Source: a virus
IMG/VR virus record: IMGVR_UViG_3300035204_001594
Span: 1-64,000 of that record
Direction: 5' to 3' (one strand)
Length of the DNA: 64,000 nucleotides
In this document: positions 53,879-62,084 of the stretch, one piece after another
How the letters are laid out: each line of letters starts with the position of its first letter
Position numbering within the stretch: the stretch's first letter is position 1
Translations under genes and position numbers: made by a program
Notes under the pieces: generated by a model
Told to the model about the DNA's origin: nothing
The model's input: only the letters and a program-made list of their open reading frames with translations
Database searches by the model: none

Positions 53879-55018
53879 TTAGGGGGAACACGGTAGTGGA
53901 CACGGCAGGTCCCCGTTTTCGCCCCAATTTCCTATTCTAAATATTAATGAGTGAGTCCAAAAATTCTCTGTACTGATTAAGTTCTCTGCAGGAAAGCTTA
54001 ACCCCTCTGTGTAGTCGGGCGTGGGATCCTCTGCCGTAAAGGTAGGGTCTCCTTGAAATATTTGTAGAGGGGCTACGCCTGAAAACTGAATAGCTCCATT
54101 AGAAGACCTAACTCCATTTATAGAGTAAATAAAATCGCTGCAGGCCTCCTCACCTTCACTAGGGTCAGATTCATTGCAGGGATTGCCTTGACCGGCCCCT
54201 AAAGCAGGGATGATAGTAACTGTATCGGTTTGAGGATCTACGTCTATTCGACAATTAAAGCCCTCTTCTAGAGATACCTCTCCTTGAAATACTTCAGCAT
54301 TAAAGTCTTCATCTAATACTACGGACACATCTCTAGTCTCTACGGTAGCGCCTGTTGCGCTTATGGGGTCTAGATTTGCAATATGTAACTTTCGTACCAA
54401 CTGATTCCCTAGGAAAGTAACAACCCCGTCCTCTAAAATAGGGGCATCCTCTTTAAAAGCTAAGAGAGCGTTTCCGTGCTCATCGAGCCCATCACTGTAC
54501 ATCCACGTCTCTTGTATAGTGGGGGTAGGGGGATTCCTCAATACCTCAGTATCTAGTACTATGTATCCCGTAACATGAATATCCGATCCTGTGTATATAT
54601 CCGGATCCTGTTTATCAAAATCGGGAGAAGAATCGCTAACCCATAGGTAGGTATATTTACTATCTTCACTCCCCGTGCTGCCTGTTGTTAGCTGTACGGG
54701 GGGCACATTATACTGTTTTCGAGGGGTGTGCTCTCCACGTAAGGGATTATCATTGGCGTCCCTTAGACCAAATCCTACAGATACTTCTAAGGTTAGGGAG
54801 TACGAGTCGTCACCGTCTAGCTGATAGGAGAGACCGGCTATACTGACCAACGGTGGAGTTTCTAACTTATCTCTAACTCGATCGCAGAAAATATCAAACT
54901 GTGCGTCTACTATAGTGTCTGATAGAAACTTTAAAGGAACAGTTACACCTCCGCTGTCATCAAAGCGTCTGAAGGGGTAATTACGGAAGCTATTAGCGTT
55001 TCTGAATTCGACGGTCAT
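53879..55018 (-). CDS. Virion protein of the R-x-YPF paralog family, 379 aa
   Basis: It starts FRNANSFRNYPFRRFDD and shares with several neighbours an N-terminal module R-x-Y/F-P followed by a TVPLKFLSDTIVDAQ strand, and a C-terminal YSINGVRSSNGAI segment. The remainder is beta-rich. Paralogs are at 55015, 55866 and 60738. Stop and start overlap the neighbour by 4 nt (55015-55018). Probably a tail or baseplate structural protein. Confidence 0.7.
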   Translation of the reverse strand: MTVEFRNANSFRNYPFRRFDDSGGVTVPLKFLSDTIVDAQFDIFCDRVRDKLETPPLVSIAGLSYQLDGDDSYSLTLEVSVGFGLRDANDNPLRGEHTPRKQYNVPPVQLTTGSTGSEDSKYTYLWVSDSSPDFDKQDPDIYTGSDIHVTGYIVLDTEVLRNPPTPTIQETWMYSDGLDEHGNALLAFKEDAPILEDGVVTFLGNQLVRKLHIANLDPISATGATVETRDVSVVLDEDFNAEVFQGEVSLEEGFNCRIDVDPQTDTVTIIPALGAGQGNPCNESDPSEGEEACSDFIYSINGVRSSNGAIQFSGVAPLQIFQGDPTFTAEDPTPDYTEGLSFPAENLISTENFWTHSLIFRIGNWGENGDLPCPLPCSP

Positions 55019-55863
55019 TGTAGTCTCTTAGCCATTCCGGCAATCTCGAAGTAAAGTTGGCCCCCTTTTGAATATATACGTAAAGAAGGTTTGTCTCCAC
55101 TATACATATCCTCAGCGTCTCCCGTGTTATAATTAGAGGGCATAATAGTGAAATTGCCTTGATCGTCTGCCTCAACTACGGGACCCACCTCTACAGTTCC
55201 ATTATTTGATAGCACACACGGCACTATCGCTTTAAGTTCATCTTGTGTGTAAGCTGTCTGCTCTGGTTCGCAGTCGTGTCGGGCATAGTTAGGGTCCCCA
55301 ACGATATCTACCCTAATAGTGTTGTCTTCCGGATCCGGGCGCGATAAGGTAACCCCTTCTCCTCCTACTAGATAAGCCTCGCCCACTAAAGCGTCTCCTC
55401 CCTCCGCTGCCACAATCGACGATACAGAAGGGTAGGGAATAGGGTGTACGACCCCGGCTGTGAAAATAGCTCCTCCCGCATTTATTCTAGTCTCTCCGTT
55501 AGGTAGTGCCCCGAGAGCCACGTTATACGAGGGATCTACAATCATACTTCCTGAGTACCTGCCCCCAGACAGGGTATAGAACTTGATATGGGTGGCAGAA
55601 GATTTTATATCAAATCGTGCCGAAGCCACCTCTCCTTTATCTGAACTAAGCACCAGAGACACTAGGTTTTCCTCTTTTATCACCTTAGATAGGCGGTGGT
55701 AAGAATCTGAGCTGCTGGTAGAGGATCCGGGAATAATAATAGCGTCCAATACCCACTCCTTAGGAACACTAACAGAGCCTATACGCATACTGGAAGCGTC
55801 CGTAAAAGGGTAGTTCCGTCTTCTATTAAGGTCTGCCCACTGAAACTCGTTTATACTGGCCAT
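55015..55863 (-). CDS. Virion protein of the R-x-YPF paralog family, 282 aa
   Basis: N-terminus NEFQWADLNRRRNYPFTDAS, then SVPKEWVLDAIIIPG, matching the paralogous N-terminal module. The rest is beta-rich with Gly-rich turns (VGGEGVTLSRPDPEDNTIRV). The C-terminus KGGQLYFEIAG resembles a receptor or fold end. Part of the same structural cluster, overlapping the next gene by 4 nt. Confidence 0.7.
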   Translation of the reverse strand: MASINEFQWADLNRRRNYPFTDASSMRIGSVSVPKEWVLDAIIIPGSSTSSSDSYHRLSKVIKEENLVSLVLSSDKGEVASARFDIKSSATHIKFYTLSGGRYSGSMIVDPSYNVALGALPNGETRINAGGAIFTAGVVHPIPYPSVSSIVAAEGGDALVGEAYLVGGEGVTLSRPDPEDNTIRVDIVGDPNYARHDCEPEQTAYTQDELKAIVPCVLSNNGTVEVGPVVEADDQGNFTIMPSNYNTGDAEDMYSGDKPSLRIYSKGGQLYFEIAGMAKRLQ

Positions 55864-55865
55864 GA

Positions 55866-58142
55866 TTAGCAGCCTCCTAAAGATTCAAGATCAGAGTAAA
55901 TAGTACCGGTATATGTATCGCCTTCGTAAGTAAAACTCACTGTACCTGAATCTAGTCGAGGTGCGGGTTTAGGATTTTCTGAGGAGTTGTCCTCAGCAAC
56001 AGAAGTTATTTCGAAGTGGTCTGACACTAATTCAGCCTTAATACCTCGTGTAGAGTCCGTGTAATACAAGGTAAACGGGTACATGTTAGTACCTATATTT
56101 AAGGGATCTGCGTAGGGGGTTACCTCTAATCTGTAATTAGCGGGACCTGTATATACCCCATACTCTTTCTCACAATAATACCCTGCGGGATCTGCTATAG
56201 TAGAGCTTCCTCCTCCGGCATATACAAGGTCTACAACTGGGGTGTGGAGCGCAGATGCTACACTTCCGAATACAGATTTATTGGCGACCGTTAGGTCAAT
56301 TACATAGTTTGTCTCGTCTACGTATACTATATCGCCGCTGCGGCATGCATCGGTCCTCATCCCACCCTTTATACCTAATTTAACATTATTCTCTATAACT
56401 CTCAGAGCTCCTGTCTGGGCGCTGACGTAAATAACCAAATTTGACTCTAAGTCTGCGGGGCTCTGAGCATATATATACTCTCCTTTTAAACTACCCGCAA
56501 AGGTTAAAAATGTACGGGAGACCCCATCAAGATCTCGGTTATACTCATGGGCAACCATTGTATCTGTACCCAAACAGATATGTACATGCTTAGAGGATCT
56601 GTCAATTTCTTCATATAGCGACCTAACTGTTTGGGCGGTACCTACCCCATCTGTGCAATCTTCTTCACAATCATCATCGTAGTCGGACCCCTCATTACAG
56701 CAACTCTCGGTTCCTATATTACCACTGTCATCTACCTCGGGGAAGGGGGAAGGACATACCTTACTTATAGAAATATCCTCCGACGCTACCAATATACCTA
56801 CATCTTGATCTGTGGTTGCCGATATATCTATCCCTACATATGTATCTATACTGTCTGCTATTTTGTCTGCTATGGCTTGAGCAGAGGTTAATCCGCTTAG
56901 ACCTATCGTGGTGCCGGTATCTGTAGAAGAGGTGTCATAAGTAAATGTGGTCTCTACGTCTCCGCTGTCGGTTATAGTAAATGATGTACCATTTAGATTA
57001 GCTGAGTCTACGGTTGACTTTACCACAAAACTAGCTGTAGCGTATAGTTTCAAGGCCCCTCCTACAAAGCTACTATCGTACTCTATATCCGTTACAGATT
57101 CGTAGGTATTGGTAATAGCTGTATTTCCGACTAAGCCCGTGGTATTCTGGGTTAAATTAATAACACTATTGCCCACTGTGTCTGCAAGATGACCCCATGC
57201 GAATACGTATGGATTAAGCTCTTCGGGAAATATTAAGAATAGTGCGTTATCGTACACGCTTTCGGTAGGGGGGACCGGCTTAACTCCATTAATGGATAGT
57301 ATGGGCTCACCTCTATAACAGGATGCGGCGTCAGGTCTGCCCCCGCAAGGACCTATGTATTTTTCTAAGTTAGCTTTAAGCAAATCTCCAGAGAATCCTA
57401 CAGATAAAGTATCTCTACTTATCGTCTCCTCTACTCCGTCACCTTTTACCAGTAAGTTAGTTCCACTGTTCTGGGTAATGGCGATTCCGTTTTCTCCGTC
57501 TATAGTTACCGCCCCCTGTACAGCACTCTGCTCCCCTGCCTTTTTTATGGTTTTAACCCGTGAAAAATTAAGGAAGTGTATGCTTCGTCTCGATACTGAA
57601 GACTGAGAAACACTACTAAATGTCCAGGTACCTCCGATGTGTTGTCTAAGTTCTTTGCCAAACACTACCCAACCCCCTACCCCGTCTGTAAGAGGCTCTA
57701 CCCGTATCGGTAGCCCTTTTACCGCATCCTTTAAAGATGCGGTTACTACAGCTAAGGGAATTATTGGGGAGGACGTACCAGTCCCGGCAAAAGTGGGAGA
57801 TGTATTACTTAGAAAGTCTTCGTCTTGGTCTGAGTTAAAGTAAGGGCTATTGTTTGGGTCCTCGTATTCATTGTTGCCGTAAGTCTCTTGGGCAAGAGCC
57901 GTGGGTTTAAACTGGACCTCATCTGTAACCACAAGGGTCAGATTAATTAACTCGTCGCTAACAACCACAGAAGCTACAAAAACAGACTGACCTAAAGAAG
58001 GGTCTAGGGTAAGGCGGGCATCTGCCAAAATAGAATTAGGTAGTGTGGTGCCCTGGTCTGATAAACCGGTTGCAGACTCGTCTAAAGGAAAGCTTCGCTC
58101 TTCTGCCAAGTCTAAAAATTCTCTATTAATTAATTCTGGCAT
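55866..58142 (-). CDS. Virion protein of the R-x-FP paralog family, 758 aa
   Basis: N-terminus FLDLAEERSFPLDESA with LPNSILADARLTL, then ILSINGVKPV near the middle. It also carries a fibre module (TSFTITDSGDVETTFTY ... TTIGLSGL) shared with both giant fibres, and a Cys-rich stretch (ESCCNEGSDYDDDCEEDC). The C-terminus is beta-rich. The combination shows module exchange between tail proteins. Expected structural role. Confidence 0.72.
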   Translation of the reverse strand: MPELINREFLDLAEERSFPLDESATGLSDQGTTLPNSILADARLTLDPSLGQSVFVASVVVSDELINLTLVVTDEVQFKPTALAQETYGNNEYEDPNNSPYFNSDQDEDFLSNTSPTFAGTGTSSPIIPLAVVTASLKDAVKGLPIRVEPLTDGVGGWVVFGKELRQHIGGTWTFSSVSQSSVSRRSIHFLNFSRVKTIKKAGEQSAVQGAVTIDGENGIAITQNSGTNLLVKGDGVEETISRDTLSVGFSGDLLKANLEKYIGPCGGRPDAASCYRGEPILSINGVKPVPPTESVYDNALFLIFPEELNPYVFAWGHLADTVGNSVINLTQNTTGLVGNTAITNTYESVTDIEYDSSFVGGALKLYATASFVVKSTVDSANLNGTSFTITDSGDVETTFTYDTSSTDTGTTIGLSGLTSAQAIADKIADSIDTYVGIDISATTDQDVGILVASEDISISKVCPSPFPEVDDSGNIGTESCCNEGSDYDDDCEEDCTDGVGTAQTVRSLYEEIDRSSKHVHICLGTDTMVAHEYNRDLDGVSRTFLTFAGSLKGEYIYAQSPADLESNLVIYVSAQTGALRVIENNVKLGIKGGMRTDACRSGDIVYVDETNYVIDLTVANKSVFGSVASALHTPVVDLVYAGGGSSTIADPAGYYCEKEYGVYTGPANYRLEVTPYADPLNIGTNMYPFTLYYTDSTRGIKAELVSDHFEITSVAEDNSSENPKPAPRLDSGTVSFTYEGDTYTGTIYSDLESLGGC

Positions 58143-60724
58143 TAGCCTCCTCCCGGTTCTCTACAAGTTGCCCCTGCGGATTCGTCACAGTGGTAGAATA
58201 CTGTTGGTGGTTGTTTAGTTGCATTTATAGACGTTCCAAAGTCTTCAATGGGGTCCAATGCGTGCGTCTCGCCGGCACAAGTGTAAGTAGGGTTACCTGT
58301 GGAGTTTAGCGTAAATTGTATAGAAGAGGCGTAAGCTGGATACGCGCAATCCTCGCAGTTTGCAGGACTACCCTCATCCGGATTGCAGTCATCGCAGGTA
58401 CAGTAAATCTCTATCGAGTCCGCTACATCCTCTCCCCACATATCGTCCGGCAGACCTCCCGTAGGGAGTCCTAAAGAAGTTAGCTCCACAGAATCCGTGT
58501 CCGATTCGGCAGCAAAGGTAAAGGTGTGGCTCATAGAGCTTCCCGCCTGGCCGTGAGGAGCCTCGTAGCTTATAGTATTGCCGCAGACATCTAAGCCGTC
58601 GTTACCAGGCACCCAGTCTTCCCAATCATATTCATGTGCAATAGTGGTGGCTATAGATGTTGCGGCCTCGAACGGGTCTGTGAATTTAATGTACAGAGAT
58701 CCGTCCTGAACCCACATAACAGATATGATAGGGGGAGTACATGGGGTATCCAAAAACAGAGTGCTCAAACACTCATAGAAATTACTGTCTGAATTATTAG
58801 CTATAAGGCCGTCTGCGTTACGCATATTAGATACCTTGGCTGTTAGTGTTTTGGTAGACTCTCCGGCTTCGCACGCGTCAGTCTCTGCAAGGGTTTGTAA
58901 GTATCCAACAACCCCTATAAGCATGTACCTGCCTCGATCTATCTGGCGTCCGCCCCTTAAGTCGAGAAAACCCCCACTTAAGGTGATTTTACTGCTGCCT
59001 GGGTCGTCGTCTATAGTCACCCCTAATGACTCTAGCGGCTGTGCGGGGTTGAAATCATCGTCGTCTATGTTATCTTCGTCTAGGTTAGCGTAAGAGGTAT
59101 TTTCTACATAAACCACCTTGGCGTCGAAATCAAACTCAACCTCGAGGCTTCCTGTAAGAGGGCTTTCTCCGTGATTCTGTATTAATACCTGAGCGCTAAC
59201 TAGGTAGCCGTAATGGCCCCATCCTGCGGCAGATACAACTGCGGGGTGATCCTTAAAGCATTCATATATGTCGTTATATTGGTTTAGTACACACTGATAA
59301 CTTATCGCAGTGGCATTAGCTTTATGGAGCAAGCCGGCGTTACTCCAGGGGGAGGATAAGGGGGTATTATTAATTTCCCATAAAGGTGCAGCAACTTTCT
59401 CTAAAGCTCTGTGAACGTTTTCATACTGATTACAAGGGCAGCACTGTGAGCAGAACCCGGATATCATTAAATCCGGGTTTACTAATGTGTTAATCCCGTT
59501 GAATACCCCTGGGTTACCTGAAAACATTCTATAACTGTGAATAGGGGTTCCTGTGTCATCCTGATTTGATTCTATTGCTCCGGAATCCGTATCGGGACCT
59601 ACCATAATACATTTATCCCCGCCTATATAAACGTTACCTACATCATCAGGCCCTACGTTATTCAAATGTCTTACAACCGCATCAGGTTGTTGTGTATCAT
59701 CGTCTTCGCAATCGGGTCCTAAACCTGCTCCTGCTCCTGCAAAAGCATTGAAAGTCAGTACCGGAGAATTAGTTTCAATGTCTACGTTAAACCCTTCGGA
59801 TAAAAGAACATCGTCCCTATAGTCTGAGGTTAAATATGTATATATTTCCGTATCGGTATCCGAGATAGCCCACGGGCAGTTCACATCTCCGGATATTCCG
59901 GATAGGTATGGCGGAGTGTACTCCGACCCCAGTCCCTGAACCCCCGCTGGATCGTTTTTACAAAAGATAATATTTTGGTAATGATCTCCGGGATCGGAGA
60001 ACATGCTTGCTAGCTCTCCCGATATAGCGGTATCTGTTATGGAATCAAAAGAAGGTATCGCCTCTTCTGGCATAGCTTCGTATATGTCTATGGCCAGCAA
60101 GGATTGGAGATTGTCCGCCTGAGGAGAAAGGGTATTGGGCGCTAGTCTAGTTTCGCTTAGTTGATTGGTAGAAGTGTAGTACTCGGCGAGTCTGTCGGTG
60201 AAGCTGCTGTAATACCCTGTAGAGCTAAAAAATTCGTAAAAAGTAGGGTAATGGATTATGTAGGTCAAGAAGTAGCTATCTTTTTGTGCGAATCCATGAA
60301 CATACTCGCCTCTAAGGATCTCTTCCCTACGCCACCCTGTAGATCTGCTCAAAGCGGGTGAACCTGAGTTTTTATTTGTTATATCATTTGTGTCTAAAAG
60401 CTCGCTACCCTGAGTGTCGGATAATACAAATCTCACCAAACCCTTACCGGTTTCGGAATAACCTTGAACAGCGCTTTCTGTAAGGGTAGAAGGAGATGGA
60501 AGTGCTGTAGTTCCAAGTGCAGACCCAAAGCCTTTTATACAGGCACTTAAAATACTTGTGCCGTCTGTAACCCCTCTTCCTTGAAAAGAAAGTCCACAAA
60601 TCGCCCTAAACTCAGAATCCCCATCTGGAGTTTCTGTAAAGTTAGGTATACCTAATGCCGGGTAACTGGTTTTAGAGTTCCCTGCGAGGTACGAGTAATC
60701 AAGGGCAATGTTGTCTAAAGTCAT
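58142..60724 (-). CDS. Virion protein, 860 aa, with LDN-LDY N-terminus
   Basis: N-terminus MTLDNIALDYSYLAG, then PALGIPNFT, the same layout as the gene at the right edge (62085). A central LNNVGPDDVGNVYIGG segment matches the second shared module of the paralog family. It has Cys clusters (CSQCCPCNQYE, CTCDDCNPDEGSPANCEDC) and a large beta-rich body. Probably a long tail or fibre component. Confidence 0.7.
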   Translation of the reverse strand: MTLDNIALDYSYLAGNSKTSYPALGIPNFTETPDGDSEFRAICGLSFQGRGVTDGTSILSACIKGFGSALGTTALPSPSTLTESAVQGYSETGKGLVRFVLSDTQGSELLDTNDITNKNSGSPALSRSTGWRREEILRGEYVHGFAQKDSYFLTYIIHYPTFYEFFSSTGYYSSFTDRLAEYYTSTNQLSETRLAPNTLSPQADNLQSLLAIDIYEAMPEEAIPSFDSITDTAISGELASMFSDPGDHYQNIIFCKNDPAGVQGLGSEYTPPYLSGISGDVNCPWAISDTDTEIYTYLTSDYRDDVLLSEGFNVDIETNSPVLTFNAFAGAGAGLGPDCEDDDTQQPDAVVRHLNNVGPDDVGNVYIGGDKCIMVGPDTDSGAIESNQDDTGTPIHSYRMFSGNPGVFNGINTLVNPDLMISGFCSQCCPCNQYENVHRALEKVAAPLWEINNTPLSSPWSNAGLLHKANATAISYQCVLNQYNDIYECFKDHPAVVSAAGWGHYGYLVSAQVLIQNHGESPLTGSLEVEFDFDAKVVYVENTSYANLDEDNIDDDDFNPAQPLESLGVTIDDDPGSSKITLSGGFLDLRGGRQIDRGRYMLIGVVGYLQTLAETDACEAGESTKTLTAKVSNMRNADGLIANNSDSNFYECLSTLFLDTPCTPPIISVMWVQDGSLYIKFTDPFEAATSIATTIAHEYDWEDWVPGNDGLDVCGNTISYEAPHGQAGSSMSHTFTFAAESDTDSVELTSLGLPTGGLPDDMWGEDVADSIEIYCTCDDCNPDEGSPANCEDCAYPAYASSIQFTLNSTGNPTYTCAGETHALDPIEDFGTSINATKQPPTVFYHCDESAGATCREPGGG

Positions 60725-60737
60725 AAACGTTCCCTAG

Positions 60738-61706
60738 TTATAAATTACACGCATTATTGGTTACTACAGACCCAAAGGCACTTGATCTAATACTTTCTAC
60801 GGCTCCAGCTAAAGCGGTAATATAACTGTCTAGCCTATCAAATCCGTTTTGAAGATCTCGTAAATCACTTACCACTATGTCTAGCTGGTCGCACCCACAA
60901 CAAGGCTCAGAACAGGTTTCAGATAACAGTATAGAGTTCGAGCCGGCGTTATTTTGAATATCTACGCAGGTGCCAGGCACCAAATCTAAGTTACCGGAAG
61001 AATCCGGGCTTAGCTGATTAATGGTTCTAATACAAGGACCTAAATCTATCTCGCCTTCGCATGTACAATCAGAGGAGAGTCCTAATCCGTCTAGCGCAGA
61101 AAAAGTAAAGGAATTCTCTAACGGGGATGTTTGTATTCCAAAATTAGTTCTAGGCCGCATGATAACGTGGCCGGTCAAGGCTACACCAGCGGATAATACA
61201 TCTTTTCCTACCCGTAGGGATGATACCCCAGCTGTATTCATAGAGATAACCGTGGTTTCAATATATGCGTCTGTGCTGAAGTCCACCCGCCCCGGAGGGT
61301 TCTCCTGCAGTTGCTCGAGATTACCTATTGTGATGGACCCAATAACGTTAGAAAAATCGTAATCGCTATTGGTAGCCACCCCTGTGAGGGTGTAGGAAGA
61401 GGGGTTGGTGTGGGTGTCTGCGGCAATAGCTTCTGATATGGCTGCAGTTGCCTTTTCACTGCTTACATCCGGGCTATAGTAGCCTATCTCTACGATTAGC
61501 CCGTGGGTGTAGGAAGATATAGATTTTAGGTAAAAATTAAAAGGTTTGATGGTGGGATCGTAGGGTACACTTAAACGCATATCCACAATGAGATCATCAG
61601 GAAGATTAAATCCGTCTCCCAAAGGGGAGAGTGTAGCTTCTTGGCTTATGGGGTAGTTTCTGGTGGCGTTAGTGTTAAGCCACCCTAGCCCTACAATACT
61701 GGACAT
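60738..61706 (-). CDS. Virion protein of the R-x-YP paralog family, 322 aa
   Basis: N-terminus GWLNTNATRNYPISQEA with NLPDDLIVDMRLS and later ITTINQL-like IRTINQLSPDSSGN, both paralog-family modules. It ends with a coiled-coil-like segment (VVSDLRDLQNGFDRLDSYITALAG) and a Cys cluster (SCSEPCCGCDQ). Structural, in the tail cluster. Confidence 0.7.
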   Translation of the reverse strand: MSSIVGLGWLNTNATRNYPISQEATLSPLGDGFNLPDDLIVDMRLSVPYDPTIKPFNFYLKSISSYTHGLIVEIGYYSPDVSSEKATAAISEAIAADTHTNPSSYTLTGVATNSDYDFSNVIGSITIGNLEQLQENPPGRVDFSTDAYIETTVISMNTAGVSSLRVGKDVLSAGVALTGHVIMRPRTNFGIQTSPLENSFTFSALDGLGLSSDCTCEGEIDLGPCIRTINQLSPDSSGNLDLVPGTCVDIQNNAGSNSILLSETCSEPCCGCDQLDIVVSDLRDLQNGFDRLDSYITALAGAVESIRSSAFGSVVTNNACNL

Positions 61707-61721
61707 TGGAGCACCCTATCG

Positions 61722-62081
61722 TTATTCGAGGTATAGTTGACGAAAATCATTCTTAGTAAGCTTTTGGGCCGTATTAGCATTATATAGCCTCATAAGATCC
61801 TTGTAAAGTATATCATCTTCGTCCTCTAAGGAATCGAGATAGGAATCAGGGTGTTCTAACTTAATGGAGCTATCGGGGGACGTAAGTAAGGCGCCTATAA
61901 GGGCACCTGGAATGGCGGATAGTAACCCAAATCGGGTGGATCCGCCTAATGTATTTTGATTGAGAGTTCCGTGGGATACGTTATACGCAGCAGGTATACC
62001 AAATCCTACGCCTCCTCCTATAAGGGCGCCTTTAAGCGCGCCTTTAGACATTCGTCGCATTATATCGGAAAACTCACCCAT
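61722..62081 (-). CDS. Glycine-zipper protein, 119 aa
   Basis: Contains GALKGALIGGGVGFGIPAAYN and GLLSAIPGALIGALL, Gly/Ala-rich hydrophobic segments with GxxxG spacing that could insert in a membrane. A helical acidic C-terminus (LEDEDDILYKDLMRLY) follows. It is reminiscent of the larger glycine-zipper protein at 38919. It may be a virion-associated channel-like protein or an assembly factor. Confidence 0.6.
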   Translation of the reverse strand: MGEFSDIMRRMSKGALKGALIGGGVGFGIPAAYNVSHGTLNQNTLGGSTRFGLLSAIPGALIGALLTSPDSSIKLEHPDSYLDSLEDEDDILYKDLMRLYNANTAQKLTKNDFRQLYLE

Positions 62082-62084
62082 ATG